From positions 1,245,501 through 1,309,500 of the forward strand of contig JADJXG010000001.1 in NCBI GenBank assembly GCA_016715965.1: DNA of 64,000 nucleotides. The letters run 5' to 3'. Source of the DNA: Saprospiraceae bacterium (GTDB taxonomy: Bacteria; Bacteroidota; Bacteroidia; Chitinophagales; Saprospiraceae). The notes beneath the pieces were generated by a model. It was given only the letters and a program-made list of their open reading frames with translations, searched no databases and was not told the DNA's origin. The translations under genes were made by a program, and so were the position numbers. Shown piece by piece: positions 44,736-53,177 of this stretch (position 1 is the stretch's first letter; each line of letters starts with the position of its first letter).

Positions 44736-44743
44736 TACCTTTG
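44736..44743 (+). promoter_or_regulatory. -7 promoter element of the methyltransferase at 44765
   Basis: TACCTTTG, 21 bp upstream of ATG 44765 and 40 bp after the preceding terminator. Confidence 0.6.
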
Positions 44744-44764
44744 CTTTTTCTCAAAAAATCGATT

Positions 44765-45556
44765 ATGCAAGATAGACACGCCGACAGGGAGCAATATTTC
44801 AGAGAACAGGGAATTACCACGGAAAAATTTGTCATACCCTATATTGAGCAGATTAAAAAGATAAGCGATGATTCAAAAATTCTGGAAGTAGGTTGTGGCG
44901 AGGGAGGCAATCTCCTTCCGTTTTTAAACAAAGGCTGTCTTGTTACCGGAATTGATATCAGTGCAGAACAAATTCGTCTCGCACAAAAATATTTTCAAGA
45001 TCATCCACAGCGCAATCGATTAAACCTGATTTCCTCAGACATTTATGAAGTAAAACCATCTGATTTGCCTGCCTTTGACATCATTTTTTTGAGGGATGTC
45101 ATCGAACATATTCCAGATCAGGCAAGATTTATGAAATACATCCAGCAATTTATGGCTCCTGATGCTGTTTTGTTTTTTGGATTCCCCCCTTGGCGCATGC
45201 CTTTTGGCGGACATCAGCAAGTTTGCAGAAGCAAATATTTGTCGAAGTTGCCTTATTTCCATTTGTTGCCAAATTTTCTATACATGGGTCTTTGCAAATT
45301 TTTTGGAGAATCAAAGGCACTAATGGATGCCTTGCTTGAAGTGAAAGAAACTGGAATCAGCATTCGACGTTTTCACCAATGCATCCATCATGCACAATTT
45401 CAGATCCTAAAGGAAAGCCATTATTTCATCAACCCAAACTATGAGACCAAATTCGGATTAAAGCCGCGTTTGTTGAAGTCATGGCTTAGAATTCCCTGGT
45501 TAAGTGATTTTTATACAACGGCGGTTTACAGCCTTGTTGGAAAAAAAACCATCTGA
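44765..45556 (+). CDS. class I SAM-dependent methyltransferase
   Basis: A 263-aa methyltransferase with canonical motif I (ILEVGCGEGGNLLPFL), a VTGIDIS acidic end of strand 2 and the D-I-I-F-L-R-D-V-I-E-H-I-P-D motif IV/V typical of UbiE/COQ5- and type 11-like enzymes. The C-terminal 100 residues are hydrophobic and aromatic (YLSKLPYFHLLPNFLYMGLC), perhaps a lipid or isoprenoid substrate site. The ATG at 44765 is chosen because a promoter element sits just upstream; an earlier in-frame start at 44726 falls inside the promoter region. The substrate is unknown. Confidence 0.85.
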   Translation: MQDRHADREQYFREQGITTEKFVIPYIEQIKKISDDSKILEVGCGEGGNLLPFLNKGCLVTGIDISAEQIRLAQKYFQDHPQRNRLNLISSDIYEVKPSDLPAFDIIFLRDVIEHIPDQARFMKYIQQFMAPDAVLFFGFPPWRMPFGGHQQVCRSKYLSKLPYFHLLPNFLYMGLCKFFGESKALMDALLEVKETGISIRRFHQCIHHAQFQILKESHYFINPNYETKFGLKPRLLKSWLRIPWLSDFYTTAVYSLVGKKTI

Positions 45557-45633
45557 GCACCATTGAGTCTGCTTCCATTTTCCAATTGGAATAAATAAAC
45601 TTAATTTGCATCCTCAAACATCTCTTTTCCTAC

Positions 45634-47025
45634 TTGGCAAAACTTAAAACCATATACGTCTGTAATTCCTGCGGCAATCAGGTTCCAAAATGGATGGGTC
45701 ATTGCAATTCCTGTGGCAGTTGGAACAGTTTTGTAGAAGAAGTCATCGAGAAAAAAAATTCAGGTACGGATTTGGATACCTCTCAGATATGGAGAAAAAC
45801 CAGCAAACAAGCTCTCTCTGCATCGACTGCATTGGAGGATGTCCATGCTGGACAAATCAGCAGAAAAGATACCTGTGATCCGGAACTCAATCGTGTTCTT
45901 GGCGGTGGTCTGGTCCGTGGATCAGTTACTTTGATTGCAGGTCAACCCGGAATTGGAAAATCCACCCTTCTCTTACAAATGGCCATGCAGTCGAACATGG
46001 GTAAAGTGCTATATGTCTCCGGTGAAGAAAGCGAAGAACAAATAAAACTCCGGGCCAACCGCATCCAGAAAAATCAGTCGGGAGTGTTTCTGTTTTCTGA
46101 AACAAGAGTGGATCTAATCCTCGTTGAAGCCACAAAGCTGGAAGCAGGATTAATCATTGTGGATTCGATCCAAACCATTGTCTCTGCCGATGTGGACTCT
46201 TCACCGGGCACCATCAGCCAAATCCGCGAATGCACGAACGAGCTGGTGCGCTATGCCAAAGAAACTTCTACACCGGTCATCATCATTGGTCACATCAACA
46301 AAGAAGGTGATATTGCAGGTCCGAAAATTTTGGAGCACACTGTGGACACCGTTTTGCAGTTTGAAGGAGACAGGCATCATAGTTTTCGCATTTTGCGCAC
46401 CCTCAAAAATCGCTTCGGAAGTACCGACGAACTGAGCATGTATCAGATGGAGGAAGACGGATTGCATCCCGTCAGCAATCCAAGTGAATTATTGCTTTCT
46501 CAACACAGCGAGAGGCTCAGTGGCAGTGCTGTGGCTTGTACGGTTGAAGGACTTCGGCCTCTTTTGATAGAAACGCAAGCACTTATTGGTCCCTCAGTCT
46601 ATGGCAATCCACAAAGGGTTGCCACCGGTTTTGATCAAAGAAGACTTGCCATGCTTTTGGCAGTCCTCGAAAAACGCTGTGGTTTTAGCCTGGGTATGCA
46701 GGATGTGTTTTTAAATCTGGCAGGAGGAATTCGCATACATGATCCGGGTTTGGACTTGGCTGTCATTGCTTCGCTCATTTCTTCCTTACAGGATCACCCA
46801 CTCCATCGACAAATTTGTTTTGCCGGAGAGGTGGGTTTGTCAGGAGAAATCAGAGCCATTAGTCGGGTCGATCTTAGAATTCAGGAAGCAGAAAGACTGG
46901 GGTTTAAAGCAATCTGCATCTCAAAATACAATGGAAAAACCGACGCTTTAAAATCTTCCGGAATTAAAATTGTTGCCCTCGGTACCGTCAATGAATTTTT
47001 TGAAAAAGTATTTCAAGCATCATGA
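45634..47025 (+). CDS. radA: DNA repair protein RadA
   Basis: A 463-aa RecA-like ATPase that promotes branch migration in recombination. The N-terminal zinc finger is C-N-S-C-G-(12)-C-N-S-C-G (residues about 10-30). Walker A is G-Q-P-G-I-G-K-S-T, followed by the LYVSGEESEEQ motif and the hallmark KNRFGSTDE. The Lon-protease-like C-terminal domain (GLRPLLIETQALI ... VFLNLAGGIRIHDPGLDLAV) is complete. The start codon is TTG at 45634; the usual N-terminus (A-K-x-K-T-x-(Y/F)-V-C) fits only there, and no ATG lies in reach upstream. The stop overlaps the fumarylacetoacetase start (ATGA). Confidence 0.95.
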   Translation: MAKLKTIYVCNSCGNQVPKWMGHCNSCGSWNSFVEEVIEKKNSGTDLDTSQIWRKTSKQALSASTALEDVHAGQISRKDTCDPELNRVLGGGLVRGSVTLIAGQPGIGKSTLLLQMAMQSNMGKVLYVSGEESEEQIKLRANRIQKNQSGVFLFSETRVDLILVEATKLEAGLIIVDSIQTIVSADVDSSPGTISQIRECTNELVRYAKETSTPVIIIGHINKEGDIAGPKILEHTVDTVLQFEGDRHHSFRILRTLKNRFGSTDELSMYQMEEDGLHPVSNPSELLLSQHSERLSGSAVACTVEGLRPLLIETQALIGPSVYGNPQRVATGFDQRRLAMLLAVLEKRCGFSLGMQDVFLNLAGGIRIHDPGLDLAVIASLISSLQDHPLHRQICFAGEVGLSGEIRAISRVDLRIQEAERLGFKAICISKYNGKTDALKSSGIKIVALGTVNEFFEKVFQAS

Positions 47026-48269
47026 ATCAAACATACAAAGCACTGGTCATCGACCCAGACTTAAAATCCTGGATTCAGTATTCCGAAAATACAGATTTTC
47101 CAATCCAGAATTTACCCCTAGGAGTTTTTTCCCATCAGCAAAATCCAAAAAGAATTGGTTCGATTATCGGAGATCAGATAATAGATCTATCCACACTTAC
47201 CGGTTTGTCAGAAGCCCTGGGGATTTCAAATTCATTTTTTACGAACGACCAGCTAAATCCTCTATTGACCCTAGGCAAAGAAAAATTAAGGGGAATCAGA
47301 AGATATCTGTCGGAGGTTTTTTCAATTCAAAACCATCACCGAAGTGAGTTTGAAAAAAGTTTGATTCCTTTACATCAGGTGAAGCTTCATCTTCCTGTAC
47401 ATTGTGGAGATTATACAGATTTTTACAGCAGCAAAGAACACGCCACCAACGTCGGCATCATGTTTCGGGATCCAGCCAATGCTTTGCTACCCAACTGGCT
47501 TCACATTCCTGTTGGATATCATGGCCGTGCGTCTTCCATTGTGGTGAGTGGAACTCCCGTTGTGCGGCCGGCAGGTCAGATTGTGACAAAGGAAGGAGAA
47601 GCTCCCATTTATTCCAAATCAAGACAACTCGATTTTGAATTGGAAATGGCATTTGTCATCGGACAAGGAAATGAGTTGGCACATCCAATTCCGATTTCCA
47701 AAACCAAAGAATACATTCATGGACTCATCTTATTCAACGACTGGTCCGCTCGTGACATTCAAAAATGGGAATATGTGCCACTTGGCCCTTTTCTAGGTAA
47801 AAATTTTTGCAGCACGGTCTCTCCGTGGCTGATCGACCTCGATGCACTGGAACCTTTTATGGTTTCAGGTCCTGATCAAAATCCTCCAATTTTGGAGTAT
47901 CTTCATCAAGCTGGAAAAAACAATTACAACATCGAATTGGAGGTCCTTCTCAATGGACATCCGATTTCACACTCAAATACAAAGTATTTATACTGGAGCA
48001 TGTTTCAGCAATTGGCCCACCATACTGTCAATGGATGCAACATGCGCATTGGTGATATTTGTGCATCGGGAACCATATCCGGACCCACACCTGATTCCTA
48101 CGGATCGATGCTGGAGCTTGCCTGGAAGGGCACTAAACCCATTGCACTTCCCGATGGAAGCACGCGGGTTTTTCTACAGGATGGCGACGAATTGGAGTTG
48201 AAGGCCTTTGCCCGGGGCAATGGTTACAGAATTGGATTTGGTGAGTGCAAGGGGATGGTGGTTTCGTAA
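47022..48269 (+). CDS. fahA: fumarylacetoacetase
   Basis: A 415-aa enzyme of tyrosine catabolism that hydrolyses 4-fumarylacetoacetate to fumarate and acetoacetate. The N-terminal FAA domain (about 1-120) and the C-terminal catalytic domain are both present. Signatures include DFYSSKEHATNVGIMFRDP (Asp metal ligand), the IPVGYHGRASSIVVSG segment with the catalytic His, FELEMAFVIG (Glu metal ligands) and LFNDWSARDIQKWEYVPLGP. The protein is complete. Its start overlaps radA's stop by 4 bp (ATGA), so it is translated from the radA message, an odd pairing of DNA repair with tyrosine degradation. The rest of the tyrosine pathway is not in the window. Confidence 0.95.
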   Translation: MNQTYKALVIDPDLKSWIQYSENTDFPIQNLPLGVFSHQQNPKRIGSIIGDQIIDLSTLTGLSEALGISNSFFTNDQLNPLLTLGKEKLRGIRRYLSEVFSIQNHHRSEFEKSLIPLHQVKLHLPVHCGDYTDFYSSKEHATNVGIMFRDPANALLPNWLHIPVGYHGRASSIVVSGTPVVRPAGQIVTKEGEAPIYSKSRQLDFELEMAFVIGQGNELAHPIPISKTKEYIHGLILFNDWSARDIQKWEYVPLGPFLGKNFCSTVSPWLIDLDALEPFMVSGPDQNPPILEYLHQAGKNNYNIELEVLLNGHPISHSNTKYLYWSMFQQLAHHTVNGCNMRIGDICASGTISGPTPDSYGSMLELAWKGTKPIALPDGSTRVFLQDGDELELKAFARGNGYRIGFGECKGMVVS

Positions 48270-48400
48270 GTTTGAAATTCTGTTATTGATTATGTAACCC
48301 TTTAAAAATTTTATGCGTCAAATGGCCACTATAGGCTGCAAACAATTTTGATCCAAAATATGGAACAAAGAATTTCACTTTTTACAAAGGGTCAACAACT

Positions 48401-48737
48401 ATGATATTCTATTTAGGTGTTACGGATCTAAGTTGGTTCAGGTATTTAAGTGCTATCAATCCAGAGGATATTAATTTTTGGCAACCAGGAGGAAATGTTA
48501 GTTTCAAAGTTTTGCAAGCCGGCGCTCCTTTCTTATTCAAATTAAAAAGTCCGATAAATGCCATTAACAAAGGATCTAAAAGTTGAGGTAAGTTCAAGAA
48601 TAAAAGAAGAGTTTCACAATGGTAAAGAATAGGATCAATACCACGGTAACACCTTATCGGTTCTTCCAGACAGGTCCATCGATCGACCAAATATCAATTT
48701 TATTGAATGGCACAATTCAAATATTTACAAAGGATGA
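48401..48737 (+). pseudogene. collapsed HNH endonuclease gene (N- and C-terminal pieces only)
   Basis: The first 50 codons (ATG 48401: FYLGVTDLSWFRYL ... EDINFWQPGG ... GAPFLFKLKSP) match the N-terminus of a family of HNH endonucleases whose members start with this G-V-T-D-x-x-W-F and F-L-F-K-L pattern. The frame then ends at 48586. A second frame, about 48558-48737, holds what looks like the family's C-terminus: KDLKVEVSSRIKEEFHNGKE, a stop at 48630-48632, then YHGNTLSVLP, DRPNINFIEWHNSNIYKG and a TGA at 48735-48737. The central part with the HNH catalytic motif is gone, about 200 codons lost by internal deletion. The old stop overlaps the start of the following MazG-like gene (ATGA), so the two were once coupled. 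Homology is recognised from memory of the family. Confidence 0.7.
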
Positions 48738-49066
48738 AATCTGAAATCGGCGAAATTATTGAAAGAATAAAAAGATTTCGTGACGAAAGAGATTGGGAAC
48801 AATTTCACGATGCAAAAAATCTTGCTATTTGCTTAAATATTGAATCCGCAGAACTACTCGAACTCTTTTTGTGGAAGAATTCTGAGGAAGCAAATAAGGA
48901 AAAAGTAAAAAATGAACTTGCAGATGTCTTTTATGCCGCATTTTTAATTGCGGACAAATATGACTTTGACGTAAAAGAATTAATTTTTGAAAAATTAAAA
49001 AGCAACGAACTGAAATACCCTATTGATCGATCCAGGGGTTCAAATAAAAAATACACCGAGCTTTAA
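48734..49066 (+). CDS. MazG-like nucleotide pyrophosphohydrolase
   Basis: A 110-aa all-alpha NTP pyrophosphohydrolase of the MazG-like/RS21-C6 (dCTPase) group. The metal-binding motifs are E-S-A-E-L-L-E-L-F-L-W (ExxE) and NELADVFYAAFLIADKY (ExxD). The chosen ATG 48734 has an AGG-like sequence before it and forms an ATGA overlap with the remnant stop of the HNH endonuclease; an earlier in-frame ATG at 48707 is possible. It would hydrolyse non-canonical or specific nucleoside triphosphates. Coupling to an HNH nuclease hints at a former defence or DNA-maintenance pair (inference). The gene itself looks intact. Confidence 0.85.
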   Translation: MKSEIGEIIERIKRFRDERDWEQFHDAKNLAICLNIESAELLELFLWKNSEEANKEKVKNELADVFYAAFLIADKYDFDVKELIFEKLKSNELKYPIDRSRGSNKKYTEL

Positions 49067-49109
49067 TTAAACCCAGAATAATACATTTAAGATCGTCATG
49101 ATGGTATAA

Positions 49110-49254
49110 TTGGCAATAAAAGGAGGGCTTTTGATAAGGAGCCTTTGTTGTCATATGCTGACGAATCAAATAAAATGCAAAGAATTCATTTTGAAGCCAT
49201 TTTTGATGGTAATAGAATCTCTATTGGATCATTTGAGAGAATATCTTATCAAGC
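49110..49254 (+). other. possible gene remnant between MazG-like and GT2 genes
   Basis: One plus-strand frame (about 49125-49254) reads as protein-like sequence: YADESNKMQRIHFEAIFDGN and then SIGSFERISYQAYF. It has no good start and runs into the convergent glycosyltransferase gene. It might be the relic of an unrecognised gene or chance. I cannot name a family. Confidence 0.25.
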
Positions 49255-50196
49255 TTACTTTTTGCTTGTCTTCCTCTCCACTATGTACTCCGGCCTGCCT
49301 TTGACTTCATCAAAAATACTTCCGAGATATTGTCCGAGCAAACCTATACTCAACAATTGTATGCCGCCAAAAAATACAATGGTTATCAGCAAGGAGGACC
49401 AGCCTCCCACGACTTGATGGTAGTAATACTTCGACACCAAAACATAGGCCACCAAACCAAGACCCACAAAAACACAAAACAGTCCGATGTTCGTCGCCAA
49501 TTGCAAGGGTTTTTTTGAAAAATACGTCATTCCTCTCAAAGCAAAACTGATCATTTTCCACCAAGAGAAATGGGTATGTCCGGCAAATCGGGCTTCCCTT
49601 TCGTAATGAAATGGAATTTGCTTGTAACCCACCCAACTCACCAACCCTCGGATGTATTTGTTTTTTTCTTTGAGTCCATTAAACTGTTCAATGACGCGTC
49701 TGCTGATCAGTCGAAAATCTCCCGTGTCCAGTGGTAGAGCCACCTCAGAAATACGGTTGAGAAGTCGGTAATAAATTTCCGCCGTTGTTTTTTTAAACCA
49801 ACTTTCTCCGGATCTTTTTAGGCGAACGCCATACACCACATCTGCATTCTCTTTAAGGGCCAGCTCCAACATATCCGGTATTTTTTCCGGCGGATCCTGA
49901 AGATCTGCATCAAGGATGATTGCATAATCCCCTTTGCATTCATGAATTCCTGCTGAAATTGCGGGTTGATGGCCAAAATTTCTTGAAAAATGCAATACCG
50001 TAACTGAGTCATCCGCTGCCGCTATATGATCCAGAATCGAAGCAGTCTGATCCATGCTTCCGTCATTGATAAATACAAGGTCAAGCTGAAGACCGAAACT
50101 GTCTTTAAGTGCTCTGATCCTCCTATAGGTTTCTGGGATGACCTTTTCCTCATTGTGACATGGGATGATCAGAGACACTAGTCCGGTATAGGACAT
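49255..50196 (-). CDS. family 2 glycosyltransferase with two C-terminal membrane helices
   Basis: A 313-aa GtrB/DPM1-like polyprenyl-phosphate glycosyltransferase. The GT-A core has VSLIIPCHNEEKVIPETYRR, the D-x-S-x-D-x-T like DGSMDQTASILD, and the catalytic D-A-D-L-Q-D-P-P-E. R-D-F-R-L-like sequence (TGDFRLISRRVIEQ) and KYIRGLVSWVGYKQI follow. Two C-terminal transmembrane helices (about 230-300: NIGLFCVFVGLGLVAYVLV and LLITIVFFGGIQLLSIGLL) are typical of the family and its lipid-carrier substrates. It transfers sugar to a lipid phosphate in the inner membrane, for glycan or glycolipid assembly. It shares strand with metK, 31 bp apart. Confidence 0.88.
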   Translation of the reverse strand: MSYTGLVSLIIPCHNEEKVIPETYRRIRALKDSFGLQLDLVFINDGSMDQTASILDHIAAADDSVTVLHFSRNFGHQPAISAGIHECKGDYAIILDADLQDPPEKIPDMLELALKENADVVYGVRLKRSGESWFKKTTAEIYYRLLNRISEVALPLDTGDFRLISRRVIEQFNGLKEKNKYIRGLVSWVGYKQIPFHYEREARFAGHTHFSWWKMISFALRGMTYFSKKPLQLATNIGLFCVFVGLGLVAYVLVSKYYYHQVVGGWSSLLITIVFFGGIQLLSIGLLGQYLGSIFDEVKGRPEYIVERKTSKK

Positions 50197-50227
50197 TATT
50201 GACAGTTTCGTTTAGAGACGATAAATC

Positions 50228-51517
50228 TTATTTTATGCCAAACGCTTTGCGCAGGGGCTTGACCATATCAAGTTTCTCCCAGGTAAAGAGTTCTACTTTC
50301 ATTTTTTTAACCTTTCCTTCCGGAGAGACAAAGGTTTTTTCCACCACTTGATTTTCACGACCCATGTGGCCATAGGCTGCAGTTTCACGGTAGATTGGAT
50401 TGCGCAATTTAAGTCTTTGTTCGATGGCAAAAGGTCTCAAATCAAACATTTTTTCGATCTTCTTTGCAATCGCGCCATCCGACATTTTCAATTTTGAGCT
50501 TCCAAAGGTATTGATGTACAAACCACAGGGCTTTGCAACTCCGATTGCATAAGATACTTGCACCAGCACTTCGGAACAAATGCCAGCTGCTACCATGTTC
50601 TTGGCAATGTGACGGGTGGCATACGCCGCAGAACGATCCACTTTGGACGGATCTTTTCCGGAAAAAGCTCCGCCGCCATGCGCTCCTTTGCCACCATAAG
50701 TGTCCACAATGATTTTTCGACCTGTTAATCCCGTATCTCCATGAGGACCACCAATCACGAACTTCCCGGTAGGGTTTATATGGTAGGTGATATATTCATT
50801 AAATAATTTCTGTATGCTTGTGGGCAATCTTCTTTTCACCCGAGGAATCAGGATGGTCTTTACATCTTCGGCAATTTTACCCAACATCTGTTTGTCTGCC
50901 CTGTCCTGTGCATTGACCGCTTTGCCTGGTTTGACAAATTCATCGTGTTGGGTAGAAATTACAATACTGTCAATTCTTTGGGGTCTGTTGTCATCGCTGT
51001 ACTCGATGGTTACCTGACTTTTTGCATCTGGTCTCAAATAGGTCATCTGCCTTCCATCTTTTCTGATCTTTGCCAATTCCTCTAATAGCATGTGCGCAAT
51101 GGTTAATGGCAATGGCATGAAATTGGCTGTTTCATTGTTGGCATAGCCAAACATCATGCCCTGATCTCCCGCTCCCTGATCTATTTTCTTCTTCCGGTCC
51201 ACTCCTCGGTTGATATCAGCAGACTGTTCGTGAATGGCAGAAAGAATTCCACAACTGTTGGCCTCAAACATGTATTCACTTTTCGTATATCCGATGTCTT
51301 CAATCACTCCTCTGACAATTTTATGAATGTCGAGGTAGGTTTTGGTTTTTACCTCACCTGCAACGACCACTTGACCTGTGGTAACAAGGGTCTCACACGC
51401 CACTTTGGACTCTTTGTCAAAAGCGAGAAAATGATCAATCAATGCATCCGAAATTTGATCTGCAACTTTGTCTGGGTGTCCCTCTGATACGGACTCTGAT
51501 GTAAATAAGTAAGCCAT
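50228..51517 (-). CDS. metK: S-adenosylmethionine synthetase
   Basis: A 429-aa enzyme making SAM from ATP and methionine. The start is ATG 51517 (MAYLFTSESVSEGHPDKVAD), a standard N-terminus; seven extra codons upstream would begin at 51538. Signatures are GHPDK, GAGDQGMMFGYA, the GGPHGDTGLTGRKIIVDTYG phosphate-binding region and GGGAFSGKDPSKVDRS. It is somewhat longer than E. coli MetK (384 aa) through an insertion in the middle and a C-terminal extension, as common in Bacteroidota. A -7 element lies at 51536-51543. No SAM riboswitch can be seen in the short leader. Confidence 0.97.
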   Translation of the reverse strand: MAYLFTSESVSEGHPDKVADQISDALIDHFLAFDKESKVACETLVTTGQVVVAGEVKTKTYLDIHKIVRGVIEDIGYTKSEYMFEANSCGILSAIHEQSADINRGVDRKKKIDQGAGDQGMMFGYANNETANFMPLPLTIAHMLLEELAKIRKDGRQMTYLRPDAKSQVTIEYSDDNRPQRIDSIVISTQHDEFVKPGKAVNAQDRADKQMLGKIAEDVKTILIPRVKRRLPTSIQKLFNEYITYHINPTGKFVIGGPHGDTGLTGRKIIVDTYGGKGAHGGGAFSGKDPSKVDRSAAYATRHIAKNMVAAGICSEVLVQVSYAIGVAKPCGLYINTFGSSKLKMSDGAIAKKIEKMFDLRPFAIEQRLKLRNPIYRETAAYGHMGRENQVVEKTFVSPEGKVKKMKVELFTWEKLDMVKPLRKAFGIK

Positions 51518-51535
51518 TTTTTTAAAATAAGGCTG

Positions 51536-51543
51536 CAAATATA
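51536..51543 (-). promoter_or_regulatory. -7 promoter element of metK
   Basis: Reads TATATTTG on the minus strand, 18 bp before the metK ATG at 51517. Confidence 0.55.
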
Positions 51544-51586
51544 TTGCTTTTATTTAATTTAGCCCTTACACCTTCCGTTTATCCGC

Positions 51587-52273
51587 CTAGTCGATGTATT
51601 CTATGATTTGAAGAAACCGAAGATAGAGACTGATTTCAATGGTGAGGTTTCTGATGCTTTGCTCGCTTTGCGGACTAACCATATTGGTTCTTGGGTCAAT
51701 AAATCGGACTCCCCGAACCCAGATTTGTCTGGATATATCCGGTGCTACGTTGACTTCCAATCCGCCCATGGTAAATTTTCCAAATTCAATTTCAGTTCCG
51801 ACCCTGACATTGAAACCATAGTTAAATTTTTGGACGAAAGGCTCATATTGCTGATAAAAAAATTGCATTTGTTTTTTGGCCGTATATTCCGTCCTGATCC
51901 CAATACCGTAATAAGCTTTGAGCTGTTGCTTTAGAAAAAATTTTTTCATGCCGGCTTCCAAAGCAATGTTATGAAATTTCATCCCAAAAAAACCGCCCGG
52001 AAAATCATTGCCGTGAATATCAAAAAAACGCAGTACGCGCTCGCCTGAACCTCGGATATGATACCCCAATTGCCCATAAATCACGTTTCCTCCCTCTGAT
52101 TCAAAATCGATCCCAAGTGCTCCATGGTGCGCGAGTACAGGACTTCTGCCACCACTCCCTCCTTGCCATCTTTGGGTGGCCAAACCTGTACCCCCCTTTA
52201 TGGTATATCCATACTTTTGTGCCGTCGCCAATAACGGGATACAAATAGCGATAAGGAAAAGTTTTTTTCTCAT
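51587..52273 (-). CDS. outer-membrane beta-barrel protein of unknown family
   Basis: A 228-aa protein, signal peptide MRKKLFLIAICIPLLATAQ from ATG 52273 (a GTG two codons earlier is possible). The rest alternates hydrophobic and polar residues in strands ending with aromatic residues (NVIYGQLGYHIRG, QLKAYYGIGIRTEYTAK, FNYGFNVRVGTEIEFGK, TIEISLYLRFLQIIEYID), the pattern of an eight- to ten-stranded barrel. I cannot assign a family beyond a small porin-like outer-membrane protein. It is convergent in neither direction with an obvious partner: metK lies downstream on the same strand, and the DUF937 gene is divergent. Confidence 0.65.
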   Translation of the reverse strand: MRKKLFLIAICIPLLATAQKYGYTIKGGTGLATQRWQGGSGGRSPVLAHHGALGIDFESEGGNVIYGQLGYHIRGSGERVLRFFDIHGNDFPGGFFGMKFHNIALEAGMKKFFLKQQLKAYYGIGIRTEYTAKKQMQFFYQQYEPFVQKFNYGFNVRVGTEIEFGKFTMGGLEVNVAPDISRQIWVRGVRFIDPRTNMVSPQSEQSIRNLTIEISLYLRFLQIIEYID

Positions 52274-52358
52274 ACGCACAAAACTAATCGTTAAAAATTT
52301 CTGATTTAAAAATCTTTTAAGGTCATCAATTGTTTAACCCATTCACAAAATAATCAAA

Positions 52359-52961
52359 ATGGACTTAAATCAATTGCTCTCAAAGTATTTACCAGATGAA
52401 ACCCTGGCCAATCTGGCTTCTCAAGCTGGTATTCAAGATCAACACCAAGGTATTGCTGCCGCGAAAAGTATTATGACCACGCTGATGCAAGGCATGTCCA
52501 ACAACAGTGCATCCTCTGAAGGGGCCGGTAGTTTGCTCAATGCTTTGGATAAAAATCACGACGGTAGTATTTTGGACAACCTCGCCGGTTTTATAAATAT
52601 GGGCAATTCTGTTCCATCAACTCCGGCTTTTAACGCCGGCGGAATCCTGGGTCATATTCTTGGTTTTAAACAACAAAATGTAGCCAATGGCATCAGCCAG
52701 GTTTTTAAGTTGGATCTACCGACAGTCCTAAAGCTAATGGGACTGATCGCACCGGTGGTAATGGGATTGTTGGGAAAAGCAAAATCTGCACAGCAAATCA
52801 ATCCGGCCAATGTTCAGCAAGTGCTCGGTCAGACAGTACAACAAACACAACAACAAAACAGTGGCTATGGTATTTTTGGAAAATTACTTGATTCCAACAA
52901 TGATGGCAAAATTTCAGATGATCTTCTCAAAATGGGAATGAATCTTCTTCTGAAGAGGTAG
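52359..52961 (+). CDS. DUF937 protein with two DxNxDG-type calcium loops
   Basis: A 200-aa protein of the DUF937 family. It begins MDLNQLLSKYLPDETLANLA and contains the family's ILGHILGF segment and a GLIAPVVMGLLGK helix. Two EF-hand/dockerin-like loops are present, LDKNHDGSILDNL and LDSNNDGKISDDL, about 120 residues apart. A Gln-rich linker precedes the second. No signal peptide is evident, so it is probably cytoplasmic, or exported by an unknown route. The function of the family is unknown to me. It precedes a decayed T9SS sorting-domain-like sequence and then a large T9SS protein. Confidence 0.8.
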   Translation: MDLNQLLSKYLPDETLANLASQAGIQDQHQGIAAAKSIMTTLMQGMSNNSASSEGAGSLLNALDKNHDGSILDNLAGFINMGNSVPSTPAFNAGGILGHILGFKQQNVANGISQVFKLDLPTVLKLMGLIAPVVMGLLGKAKSAQQINPANVQQVLGQTVQQTQQQNSGYGIFGKLLDSNNDGKISDDLLKMGMNLLLKR

Positions 52962-52989
52962 TTTGTTTTTATTACTTTACCACCAACAG

Positions 52990-53160
52990 TCTGTAGAATA
53001 TTTTCACACAAATTTTATTTCAGAAAGAGTTGAGTTAACCAAGAAAGACATCAAAGCCTTTGATTTGAGTCTTTTTAATTCCAATGGCGATTCTTAAAAG
53101 AATTGGTTAGGTTTGCATCTTGGATGGCAGGATCCTGCGAATTAAACAAACAGGTGGTCT
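52990..53160 (+). pseudogene. probable remnant of a T9SS sorting-domain end
   Basis: Upstream of ATG 53178, one frame reads EYFHTNFISERVELTKKDIK then AFDLSLFNSNGDS before a stop. A second frame continues as GLHLGWQDPAN. This spacing resembles the strand pattern of a type A sorting domain but is disrupted by stops and a frameshift. It could be the relic of an older T9SS gene or a chance similarity. Confidence 0.35.
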
Positions 53161-53177
53161 AATCCATCCTTTAGATT

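Noticed and set aside
51518..51586. SAM riboswitch upstream of metK
   Set aside because: Only about 20 bp separate the promoter-like element from the start codon, too short for a riboswitch.
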